Assembly: GCA_022360735.1 (NCBI GenBank)
Contig: JAKSCF010000425.1
Coordinates: forward strand, 1 to 8,385
Length of the DNA: 8,385 nucleotides
DNA from: Clostridia bacterium
Lineage (GTDB): Bacteria > Bacillota_A > Clostridia > Peptostreptococcales > JAAYPU01
Direction of reading: 5' to 3'
Part shown: piece after piece, positions 1 to 6,900 of the stretch
Numbering within the stretch: the first letter of the stretch is position 1
How the letters are laid out: every line of letters starts with the position of its first letter
Notes under the pieces: generated by a model
Databases searched by the model: none
What the model was told of the DNA's origin: nothing
Seen by the model: only the letters and a program-made list of their open reading frames with translations
Translations under genes and position numbers: made by a program

Positions 1-591
1 CATTATATAACACATGTTACATTAGGTGCAGCTTCAAAAGAAGAAGTGCTGCAGCTTTCAAAACAGGTTGACGAGGCTTTGATGAAACACTATAGAGAAG
101 GCATTGAAGATGAAACCGGCGATGATTACGAAGGTGGAAGATATAGAGATTATTATGTGTATACGCCTGAAAAAGAACTGGGTGAATTAAATAAAATTCT
201 TAGAATACTATCTATAGGATTGGGAGGCATCGCCGGTATTTCTCTTTTGGTGGGAGGAATAGGCATCATGAACATTATGTTTGTTTCAGTAACGGAAAGA
301 ACAAAGGAGATAGGGATAAGAAAGGCCATAGGGGCTAAAAGAAGAACCATTGTTAGTCAGTTTTTAGTAGAGGCTGCCATTGTTAGCGGAATAGGGGGCA
401 TTATTGGTCTGTTGCTTGCCGGAATAGTTGGCTATGCAGTAGGCGTGCTTACGCCGTTGAAACCGGAAATCAAGATACATGTTATGATTTTAGCCGTAGC
501 ATTTTCAGCCTTTATAGGGATAGTATTTGGTATATATCCGGCTAATAAGGCAGCAAAACTCAAGCCTATTGATGCACTAAGATTTGAATAA
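1..591 (+). CDS. MacB/FtsX-type ABC transporter permease, C-terminal part (5' truncated by window)
   Basis: The reading frame is open from base 1 and stops at TAA 589-591, leaving 196 residues of a longer protein. Three hydrophobic segments lie at about codons 68-95, 122-146 and 160-180. This is the C-terminal half of the MacB/FtsX permease fold: periplasmic-type domain, helix, cytoplasmic loop, two helices. The loop after the first helix carries the family's hallmark VTERTKEIGIRKAIGAKR, the coupling segment that contacts the ATPase, and the protein ends with the typical ANKAAKLKPIDALRFE. Such permeases pair with a MacB/LolD-like ATPase to export peptides, antibiotics or lipoproteins, or to sense them by mechanotransmission. 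The ATPase and any membrane-fusion partner would lie upstream, outside the window, so the substrate cannot be told. A GTG at base 46 is internal to the frame and not the real start. The family call is firm; the exact role is unknown. Confidence 0.93.
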   Translation, partial: HYITHVTLGAASKEEVLQLSKQVDEALMKHYREGIEDETGDDYEGGRYRDYYVYTPEKELGELNKILRILSIGLGGIAGISLLVGGIGIMNIMFVSVTERTKEIGIRKAIGAKRRTIVSQFLVEAAIVSGIGGIIGLLLAGIVGYAVGVLTPLKPEIKIHVMILAVAFSAFIGIVFGIYPANKAAKLKPIDALRFE

Positions 592-631
592 ACAATACTA
601 TAAATTTTTATTAAGATAGGGAAAGCGAAGT

Positions 632-745
632 GTGAAATTTATTAAATTTTTTCTAAGTATTTTTCACAAAGATTTGGATATGAACATAATATATAGTCGG
701 AGAGCATTTAGAGATTTCCGTGTTTCCGATATTAAAAGAGTATAG
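632..745 (+). CDS. Doubtful 37-codon ORF downstream of the permease gene
   Basis: A GTG-initiated frame runs 37 codons to a TAG at 743-745, which falls inside the left arm of the 740-773 terminator. It would encode a basic peptide beginning MKFIKFFLSIF and ending SDIKRV. Only a poor purine stretch (gggaaagcgaa, 619-629) precedes the GTG, so ribosome binding is weak. The tight fit between stop codon and terminator is the only positive sign. Chance is more likely than a real gene. It could instead be the untranslated 3' tail of the permease message. Confidence 0.15.
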   Translation: MKFIKFFLSIFHKDLDMNIIYSRRAFRDFRVSDIKRV

Positions 746-773
746 AAAGGTAGAAATCTTTCTATACTTTTTT
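740..773 (+). terminator. Rho-independent terminator after the permease gene
   Basis: A perfect 10-bp stem, gtatagaaag (740-749) with ctttctatac (758-767), encloses an 8-base loop and is followed by six T (768-773). It lies about 150 bases after the permease stop, so the message has a long 3' tail or a small gene before it. Confidence 0.85.
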
Positions 774-877
774 ATTTGTATTTATGTTTTATGGTACTTT
801 ATTTCTTCATGAGTTTAAATGACCATATGGGGGGTAGGCTATAAGTTTAAAGCATAAAATAATATTTTCTATTGTAT

Positions 878-911
878 AAAAAATAATGAGAGGGGTATTT
901 CCTCTCATTAT
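878..911 (-). terminator. Rho-independent terminator of the abrB-like gene
   Basis: An 11-bp perfect stem, ataatgagagg (883-893) with cctctcattat (901-911), has a 7-base loop. Read on the minus strand it is followed by a T run (complement of 878-883). It begins 16 bases after the stop of the abrB-like gene, exactly where its terminator should be. Confidence 0.88.
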
Positions 912-927
912 ACATTATATTAGAAAA

Positions 928-1161
928 TTAAATTTTCTCTAAGCACTCTTTACAAACTAACTTATCTTTATATCTTGCAAGGTTTTTGGCTTGTCCGCAG
1001 AATATGCACGCTGGGTTATATTTTCTAAGATAAATAGTGTCTTCATCCACAAAGATTTCTACAGGTTCGTTTACGTCTATATGTAGAAGTCTTCGCAATT
1101 CTTTTGGAACAACAATTCTTCCTAACTGATCAACTTTCCTGATAATTCCAGTCGCCTTCAT
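928..1161 (-). CDS. AbrB/SpoVT-family transcriptional regulator with C-terminal zinc-ribbon-like tail
   Basis: A 77-residue protein. Residues 1-47 form the AbrB swapped-hairpin DNA-binding domain: MKATGIIRKVDQLGRIVVPK followed by ELRR. The arginines that contact DNA in B. subtilis AbrB (R8, R15, R23, R24) are all present. Residues 48-77 differ from classical AbrB: C52-x2-C55 and C70-x2-C73 look like a small zinc-binding tail, as seen in many short clostridial AbrB-like proteins. Family members bind DNA as dimers or tetramers and act as transition-state or sporulation-linked regulators; the targets of this one are unknown. ATG at 1161 is chosen because AAAGGAGG (1169-1176) stands seven bases upstream; the adjacent TTG at 1164 would be too close. 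Its own upstream region has an inverted repeat (1206-1225), which suggests autoregulation. A strong terminator follows, so it is probably monocistronic. Confidence 0.93.
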   Translation of the reverse strand: MKATGIIRKVDQLGRIVVPKELRRLLHIDVNEPVEIFVDEDTIYLRKYNPACIFCGQAKNLARYKDKLVCKECLEKI

Positions 1162-1168
1162 CAATTAA

Positions 1169-1176
1169 CCTCCTTT
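1169..1176 (-). promoter_or_regulatory. Ribosome binding site that fixes the abrB-like start
   Basis: The minus strand reads AAAGGAGG with seven bases to the ATG at 1161. The TTG directly before that ATG would have only four bases of spacing, so the ATG is preferred. Confidence 0.85.
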
Positions 1177-1205
1177 ACATTTTCTGAAATATGTATATTA
1201 AACTG

Positions 1206-1225
1206 TATGAGGTGGATACCTCATA
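1206..1225. promoter_or_regulatory. Palindrome upstream of the abrB-like gene, candidate operator
   Basis: tatgaggt (1206-1213) and acctcata (1218-1225) are perfect 8-bp inverted arms around a 4-base centre, 45-64 bases before the ATG. A second weaker dyad, gtta-cttct-taac, lies at 1236-1248. A minus-strand TATAAT (complement of 1262-1267) could be the -10 of the gene, though I see no good -35. With that promoter the palindrome would sit in the 5' leader. It could be a regulator site or an RNA hairpin. Confidence 0.45.
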
Positions 1226-1348
1226 TCACTATTAAGTTACTTCTTAACAATCCTTTTCAGTATTATACAATATTATGTTCTGTAAGGGAAGGGTATAATT
1301 GTAATAAGATAGAATATTTTGTAATAAAAAGTCATTATAGTATAATAA

Positions 1349-1390
1349 ATAGACAACGATCTACATGTATTAACATATTTCGTTGTCTAT
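1349..1390 (-). terminator. Hairpin downstream of desulfoferrodoxin, probable terminator
   Basis: An 11-bp perfect inverted repeat, atagacaacga (1349-1359) with tcgttgtctat (1380-1390), has a 20-base loop that contains a smaller atgt/acat stem. It lies 37 bases after the desulfoferrodoxin stop. The minus strand beyond it is T-rich (TTTATTATACT) but lacks a clean T run, so the terminator call is tentative. A protein-binding site is the alternative. Confidence 0.5.
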
Positions 1391-1426
1391 ATTATGAGGA
1401 GAACGTTGACTCTATTTATATTTTAT

Positions 1427-1813
1427 TTAAAGTGTAGCTTTCCATAAACCATGAATATTACAATATTCTCTTGCTATTACATTATTTGATTTTTCAATCT
1501 TGAACTCTGCTTCAGGTGCATCATTTGGTTTTAACTCTTTTCGATAGATTTTATCTCCAACAATCAATTCAATCCATTGTATGAAGTGTTCTTCCATCAT
1601 AGGATGGTTTTGATTTTGGCCGATTCTTACTTTATATCCGTCGGCTACTTCTTCAATATAAGGCACATGTTTTTCTTTTGACTGATCAGCTGTCTGCTCT
1701 TCTTGTAAAACCATATTAACGCCGCAACAGACAATCGGTGCACCATCACCTATAAACACTTCTACAATATTGCCACAATGTTCACATTTATAAATTTCAA
1801 GCTTTTTTGTCAT
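1427..1813 (-). CDS. dfx: Desulfoferrodoxin (superoxide reductase, 2Fe-SOR class)
   Basis: This 128-residue protein reduces superoxide to hydrogen peroxide in the cytoplasm without releasing oxygen, using electrons usually delivered by rubredoxin. It is the typical superoxide defence of anaerobes. Residues 1-36 are the desulforedoxin domain: C10, C13, C29 and C30 form the rubredoxin-like Fe(Cys)4 centre I. The catalytic domain follows, with all ligands of the Fe(His)4Cys centre II: H49 in EKHVPYIE, H70 in QNHPM, H76 in EEHFIQWIE, and C118 and H121 in CNIHGLWK. The conserved E47-K48 pair before H49, involved in catalysis, is also present. Length and motifs match class I desulfoferrodoxins, and nothing is missing. 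The start ATG has AGGAGG eight bases upstream (complement of 1822-1827). No rubredoxin or peroxidase gene is adjacent and I saw no clear PerR box, so regulation is open. Confidence 0.97.
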   Translation of the reverse strand: MTKKLEIYKCEHCGNIVEVFIGDGAPIVCCGVNMVLQEEQTADQSKEKHVPYIEEVADGYKVRIGQNQNHPMMEEHFIQWIELIVGDKIYRKELKPNDAPEAEFKIEKSNNVIAREYCNIHGLWKATL

Positions 1814-1946
1814 TTTATTTTCCTCCTAATTAAGTAATCTATAATAGTAAATACCCAACAAATTAGATTTTAAACATATAAAATTTAATATCATCATAGT
1901 CTTATTATTAGAAAAAGCTTTTTTAAATGTTAAGAATGCGTACAGA

Positions 1947-1983
1947 AAATCTAGCGTGTGCAAGTTTGCATGCTAGATTTTTT
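1947..1983 (-). terminator. Hairpin terminator between the acidic lipoprotein and desulfoferrodoxin genes, possibly bidirectional
   Basis: aaatctagc (1947-1955) pairs with gctagattt (1972-1980), and tgcaa/ttgca extend the stem inside after a small asymmetric bulge. It lies 38 bases past the lipoprotein stop, as expected for its terminator. The T tract is short on the minus strand (TTTT then C). On the plus strand six T follow (1978-1983), so termination may be stronger in that direction. Confidence 0.65.
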
Positions 1984-2018
1984 GTGGTGAGCTATTGTTT
2001 TATTTAATTTCAATGCAC

Positions 2019-2600
2019 TTAATCATTTTTAGTTTTAGGTCCATGCCCTCCTATTTTATTTTTAATGGCATCAGCATCTGATTGAGTGATAACGTTATCT
2101 GTAACCAGTTCACTTAGAATATCTTTTGGCTGCACATTGTTTTCAAAGGAAGTATTAATTGAATCTAAGACGGTTTGTGATTTGTCTGCGCTTATAGTAC
2201 CATCTTCAACCAAATCATTTAAAGCCATTTCAAACTTTTCCAGAAACATATCAGCATCTTCCTCAGGATTTAATTTTATATCTTTCTCTTTAAGTGTTTT
2301 TTGATCTGTTGAAATGTTTTTTGTTTCTTCAGAGTTTAAATCTTTTGATTCAGTTTTACTTTCTTTTTCAATTATTGCATCGCTTTCCTCTTGTATGATA
2401 TCCGGCTCATCATTCAAACTATCTTCTTCAGAATCCAGATTCTCTTCTGATAGTTCTTCTTCAAAATCTTGCTCCTTTTCCAATATACTTTCTTCTACAG
2501 ATATAGATTCCGGATCTTCACGATCTGAGCATCCAACCAAGAAAAGTACGCTTATACTTAGAGCCATAATAAGTAAAAGACTTTTTTTAAATAGATTCAT
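2019..2600 (-). CDS. Acidic secreted lipoprotein with two C-terminal 35-residue helical repeats
   Basis: A 193-residue protein of unknown function. Residues 1-24 are a lipoprotein signal peptide: lysines at 5-6, a hydrophobic core, and the lipobox L21-V-G-C24. The mature protein should therefore be anchored by a lipidated cysteine to the outer face of the membrane. Residues 25 to about 110 are a low-complexity Glu/Asp/Ser-rich stretch, probably an extended spacer crossing the wall. The C-terminal domain contains a repeat: L127-x2-L-V-x-D-x2-I-S...I148 is matched position by position, exactly 35 residues later, by L162-x2-L-V-x-D-x2-I-T...I183. Repeats with a 'LVxxGxIT...A..I' pattern occur in small secreted Firmicute proteins such as the YckD/DUF2680 type; this likeness is from memory. 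It is divergent from the next lipoprotein gene. The ATG at 2600 is chosen on ribosome-site spacing. Confidence 0.85.
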   Translation of the reverse strand: MNLFKKSLLLIMALSISVLFLVGCSDREDPESISVEESILEKEQDFEEELSEENLDSEEDSLNDEPDIIQEESDAIIEKESKTESKDLNSEETKNISTDQKTLKEKDIKLNPEEDADMFLEKFEMALNDLVEDGTISADKSQTVLDSINTSFENNVQPKDILSELVTDNVITQSDADAIKNKIGGHGPKTKND

Positions 2601-2608
2601 ATTCATAT

Positions 2609-2613
2609 CCTCC
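2609..2613 (-). promoter_or_regulatory. Ribosome binding site that fixes the acidic lipoprotein start
   Basis: GGAGG on the minus strand is eight bases from the ATG at 2600. The earlier ATG at 2606 would have only two bases of spacing, and a TTG at 2615 overlaps the site itself. The chosen start also gives a normal signal peptide, beginning MNLFKKS. Confidence 0.8.
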
Positions 2614-2630
2614 AAATAGATAAAATTTCC

Positions 2631-2659
2631 ATTATCACTATAAAGTATTCTTGTGACAG
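2631..2659 (-). promoter_or_regulatory. Candidate sigma-A promoter of the acidic lipoprotein gene
   Basis: On the minus strand CTGTCA (complement of 2654-2659) and GATAAT (complement of 2631-2636) are 17 bases apart. They match the consensus at four and five of six positions. The predicted start of transcription, near 2624, leaves a short leader that contains the ribosome site. Confidence 0.45.
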
Positions 2660-2781
2660 TTTGATGGCAAAATCATGACAATAAATGTGCAAATAAATAA
2701 TTTAGAATTATGGAACTTTCTATGAATTAAATTAGTCTAATAAATTGAAAATAAGATCAAATAGTTGTAAGGAGAGGGGAT

Positions 2782-3723
2782 ATGAGAAAAATCTTACTTA
2801 TTTTAAAAGCATTAACCCTGACTATGTGCTTGATTATGACCGGATGTGGTTCTACAGACACCAATTATACAAAACTAGAGGGAATTGTTACACAAGTTCA
2901 TGAGACAGGAATAGCTATCAGCACAAGAGAAGATGGTGAAACAGATTATGTGGTCACCATAGATGAAAATACAAAGTTTGCTGAAGGGGTTAGTGATGAA
3001 TTTCTTGTAGGCAATAAAGTGATATTTGAGATAGATGTTGTTTTAGAGTCTTATCCAATGCAAACTACTGCAAAAAAAGTATTATATAATGATGATCCAT
3101 ATAAGACAATTGGGGAGATTATAGGATTTACGAATAGAGGCGTCATGATTCTTACAGGAGATACAGCAGAAGAATTTGAAGTTCAAAAATTTGAAGATTT
3201 TTATTTAGGCCAAACAGTTGGTATTATAAAAAATGAAAACGTATATGAATTGGTTGAATATAAGATAAATAATTTTGATACAAGATTTACAACCATGGGA
3301 CAGCCAATATTAGAAATATCCGGTAAAATTAAGGATAAGAGTGAAAATTCGGTCTCCATTACCGCAGAAAACGGTGATATTGACTTTAAAACCAATAAAG
3401 CATTCACCATAGAAAAAGGTGCTGTGGTAACGGTTGATTACGTAGAAGAAGGGGAAGAAAAAACCATATTAGAGATATATGATGAAAGCGAGAAACAAGG
3501 CCTTACAGTTAAAGATATCACTCGAACCAATGATGGCTCAATGGTTATTTTGGGTGAAAATATGGATACAGCAAATGAAATGTATAAAGTGTATGTGACA
3601 CATGAAACGGCTGTAAACTTTAATTACTCTGATCTTGCTATTGCCGATACAATAACGGTATATTCCGCCAGTGAAGCGGACTCTGTGCAGATCACTGCAA
3701 GTAAAATCATTAGAGAGAAATAA
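2782..3723 (+). CDS. Lipoprotein with four tandem small beta-rich (OB-like) modules
   Basis: A 313-residue protein that I do not recognise as a named family. The start has a good ribosome site (aaggagagggg, 2769-2779). Residues 1-22 are a lipoprotein signal peptide ending in M19-T-G-C22; methionine at -3 is unusual but tolerated, so surface anchoring is likely. The rest looks like four diverged copies of a 55-75-residue unit, at about 31-105, 109-165, 178-236 and 241-310. Each has the pattern 'G-x-I-x...xxvxI...' then an acidic beta stretch and a 'xG..v.v.y' strand, as in DUF5666-like or YobA-like OB-fold secreted proteins. This comparison is by eye. There are no catalytic motifs, so a binding or structural role at the cell surface is the reasonable guess. 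It is divergent from the acidic lipoprotein gene across 181 bases and is closed by its own terminator. Confidence 0.85.
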   Translation: MRKILLILKALTLTMCLIMTGCGSTDTNYTKLEGIVTQVHETGIAISTREDGETDYVVTIDENTKFAEGVSDEFLVGNKVIFEIDVVLESYPMQTTAKKVLYNDDPYKTIGEIIGFTNRGVMILTGDTAEEFEVQKFEDFYLGQTVGIIKNENVYELVEYKINNFDTRFTTMGQPILEISGKIKDKSENSVSITAENGDIDFKTNKAFTIEKGAVVTVDYVEEGEEKTILEIYDESEKQGLTVKDITRTNDGSMVILGENMDTANEMYKVYVTHETAVNFNYSDLAIADTITVYSASEADSVQITASKIIREK

Positions 3724-3756
3724 CCAATTAACCAAAGGTTTTTCTTAAATAGTTTT

Positions 3757-3804
3757 AAAGACAACCATCAATGCTTGAAAAAGCAAAGGTGGTTGTCTTT
3801 TTTT
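3757..3804 (+). terminator. Strong rho-independent terminator after the OB-repeat lipoprotein
   Basis: A 13-bp stem (3757-3769 with 3788-3800, one G-T pair) is topped, after an AA/AA internal loop, by a second 5-bp stem (tgctt/aagca) closed by a GAAA tetraloop. Seven T follow at 3798-3804. It insulates the following fusion gene from upstream transcription. Confidence 0.92.
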
Positions 3805-3868
3805 AACAGAAAAAAGCAAGAATTGCATAGTGAAAAGCAAAGAGCGGCAAACTGTTTAAAATTAAAAT

Positions 3869-3877
3869 TGTTATAAT
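3869..3877 (+). promoter_or_regulatory. Extended -10 promoter for the TsaA-TsaA-UvrA fusion gene
   Basis: TGTTATAAT is a perfect extended -10 element (TGnTATAAT). The expected -35 region (about 3849-3854, aaactg) does not match the consensus, which an extended -10 can make up for. Transcription would start near 3884, leaving about 36 bases of leader. Confidence 0.6.
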
Positions 3878-3904
3878 ACTCAGTGAAAACAAATGTTCGC
3901 AATG

Positions 3905-3912
3905 AAAAGGAG
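3905..3912 (+). promoter_or_regulatory. Ribosome binding site that fixes the fusion gene start
   Basis: aaaaggag ends seven bases before the ATG at 3920. The in-frame ATGs at 3893 and 3902 have no such site, and using them would put this site inside the coding sequence. Confidence 0.85.
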
Positions 3913-3919
3913 TATAAAA

Positions 3920-6900
3920 ATGGTCTTAAATAAAGTGATGGAAACGAAGTATTTTAAACTATTTCCTATTGGAAAACTTATTGTAAGAGAGGAGCAGACT
4001 TACGTACATCTGGCAGCCGATTATATTCAAGCTTTAAAATATTTGGATTTGTTCAGCCATGCTTTAATCCTTTGTAAGTCCAATGAAAAATGTGACATCC
4101 AAAGTTGTAGAAATAATTTGGATCAAAACGTTGATAAGATAAATAGCATTACATCTTTTACTGCTAGAATACTGAATATAGATAAAAAAGCAGGTATGAT
4201 TGAACTGGACCGTGCTTATTTTAAAAAAGACGCCATGATATATGATATAAAGCCTTACTTTCCATGTGAGGACAGAGTAGAAAAATTTAAAGTGCCTGAT
4301 TCCATGAAGCAATGGCCAAATTGGAGACAGGACCAGTTAAAAAGCAATAAAAAAATGGCGTTAGACATTAAAAGCCCCTTGGATTTGGATCATGATAAAA
4401 GCTGTTCAATTGAACAGATAGGAAATATAAGAAAAGAGGAAGGTGAGTTTTTCCTCAATTTTAGTAGTGATAAGGCTGATATACACGTTTTTTCACAATT
4501 TTCCCATATAAAAATTTTTTGGTGGTTTGATAGATTCGATAAGGCCCAATACAGAAAAATAACTCAATGCAATCCACCTTATGAAAATGCTCCTAAAACA
4601 GGTATTTTTGCTACTAGATCACCAGTTCGTCCTAATCCTATTGCTATAACAACTGCCAGTATTCTGGATATAGATATTGACAAAAAACAAATAAAAGTAT
4701 CGGGATTGGATACTTTTGATAACACCCCAATGGTCAACGTAGTGCCATATATTCCTTTGTATGATAGAGTTAAGGAATTCTATGTCCCTCATTGGCTGGA
4801 GCATTGGCCGGAATGGTTAGAGGAAAGAAAATTAGAAGATGATTTACATGATATGGAGATTGTGAAAGCGGATGTAAATCGGATTAAAGAGCATATATCT
4901 GAGAGGGACTCAAACATAGCCGTAACTGATGATGTTTTCCAAGATAAAACTACCTTGGAAGACTATAGTTGTGACGAGATTATAATAAGAGGTGCAAGAC
5001 AAAATAACCTTGATGACATTAATTTATCGATTCCTAAAAATAAAATAACAGTCATTACCGGAGTGAGTGGAAGCGGAAAATCAAGCCTTGCATTTGAAAC
5101 CATTTATGCTGAAAGCCAAAGGCGCTTTCTTGACAGCATGTCTACCACAAGTAGATCGGTATTTGAACAATTAGAAAAACCGGATGTAGATCAAATCACC
5201 GGACTTTCTCCGGCTATTGCCATTGAACAAAAAAGTATTGGCAGAAATAGAAGATCTACCTTAGGAACTTATACCGGATTATATGATTACTTAAAATTAC
5301 TATTTTCAAAAATAGGAACAAGACACTGCCCGAAATGTGGTCGTGCTGTTAATCCTTTGCATCCGGAGGAGATAACCAGGATACTATCTTTGTTATTACC
5401 GAAGTCTGAGTTAAAGATACAGGCCTATAATAGTGAAAACATTGTTAAGAACTTTGTTGTTCCGGAAGAAAAAAACAATGACTTTGTTAAAGCACTTAAA
5501 AACTATGTAAAGCTGGGGCTTGAAAAGGGAAAAGGAGCCATAACCGTTACCCTGAATGAAAATCAAGAGTTTTTCTTTTCTTCTAAAAATATGTGCTATC
5601 ATTGCAATAGAGTTTTCTTTGATTTGACGTCTTCAACTTTTAGTTTTAATAACCCTGAGAGTATGTGCCCAATTTGTAAAGGTCTTGGGGTAAAGCTTGA
5701 AGTAGATGAAGGTTTGATCGTACCCAATCCTAATTTATCAATTCTTGATGAGGCATCCCCTTGGTGGGGGAACTTACGAAAGCATAGGAAAAAGCCAAAT
5801 GCAAACTGGATGAGAGGAGAAATATTAGCACTTGCCGAAGAAATGAATGTTGATCTTGAATTACCCTGGAATCAATTACCTCAAGAATTTAAGCATCAAG
5901 CCCTATATGGCTCAAATGATAGAAAAGTTACCTTTGTTTACGAAAATTCTAATGGAAGAAAAGGTGAGATCATTCGACCGGTTGAAGGCGCATATAACGT
6001 GATAACACGACTGTTTAAAGAAAACAATGGCGACAGTGCCAATCGAATAGTAAAAAACTTTATGAGGGAAAAAGAATGTAACGGATGTCACGGTGAACGA
6101 CTTAACGCTGAAGGTCGAATGGTAACCATGGCAGGTATGAGATTCCCTCAAACTGTATCCATGACAATAGAAGAATTAAAAGGATGGGTGAGCGGTCTGC
6201 CAAAACAGCTCAGCAAAGAGCAGTACAAAATCGCTTATCAGATATTAAAGGATATCTATCATTCATTGGATAATTTGATTAAAGTAGGGGTACAATATTT
6301 GACGCTGGATCGTGCTATTCCTACTCTGTCCAATGGTGAAGCACAGCGATTAAGACTTGCAAATCAATTAGATAGTGGATTAACTAACCTTTTGTATATA
6401 TTAGATGAACCTTCTATGGGATTACATGCTAAAGATTATAAATACATCATTAAGACTTTGAAGCAATTAAGAGACAAAGGCAATACTATTATAGTCGTTG
6501 AACATAATAGAGATATAATGCTTGAAGCAGATAGGATCATTGATATAGGCCCAGGTGCAGGAATAAATGGTGGTAAAGTTATTGCAGAAGGGACTCCAAA
6601 AGACATCTTAAATTATCCTGATTCTGAAACAGGAATGTATTTGAAGCATGTAAAAAAAGTGGGATTAAAAATAAATAGAAGAAATAAACCTATTGGCTGG
6701 ATCAAATTAATAGGGGCCAGAGAAAATAATTTAAAAAACATAGATGTGAATTTTCCCCTGGGAATGATGACTTGCGTTACAGGGGTAAGCGGGTCGGGAA
6801 AGAGTAGTTTGATCGCTAAAACTTTGTATCCTGCTCTTTCAAGACTTCTGGATAATGTAGAAGAGATGCAGGGCGATCACGATAAAATAGAAGGTGCTGA

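Larger units (their letters stand above)
592..927. other. Intergenic stretch between the permease and the abrB-like gene
   Basis: About 340 bases without a convincing gene. It holds two terminators, one from each side, at 740-773 (+) and 878-911 (-). Bases 592-739 include a 7-bp inverted repeat (631-637 with 662-668, tgtgaaa/tttcaca) and a 5-bp one (tcgga/tccga, near 698 and 725). I recognise no riboswitch class there. Bases 774-877 are AT-rich and show nothing I can name. Confidence 0.6.

Noticed and set aside
1207..1437. 76-codon plus-strand ORF between the abrB-like and desulfoferrodoxin genes
   Set aside because: It has no ribosome binding site, covers the operator-like palindrome and the terminator-like hairpin, runs into the 3' end of desulfoferrodoxin on the other strand, and its composition looks random.
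1867..1886. attttaaacatataaaat-type inverted repeat as a PerR or Fur box upstream of desulfoferrodoxin
   Set aside because: The arms are pure A/T and do not match the TTATAAT-n-ATTATAA arrangement, so chance is the simpler reading.
1912..1923. Perfect palindrome aaaaagcttttt upstream of desulfoferrodoxin
   Set aside because: It is low-complexity A/T with a single GC step, and such sequences are common by chance in DNA this AT-rich.
2086..2619. Two serine-rich plus-strand ORFs opposite the acidic lipoprotein
   Set aside because: They are antisense shadows: the Ser/Phe richness comes from reading the Glu/Asp-rich lipoprotein codons backwards, and neither has a ribosome site.
3893..3919. Upstream in-frame ATGs at 3893 and 3902 for the fusion gene
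   Set aside because: Neither has a ribosome site, and they would place the good site at 3905-3912 inside the gene. The added residues match no part of the TsaA domain.
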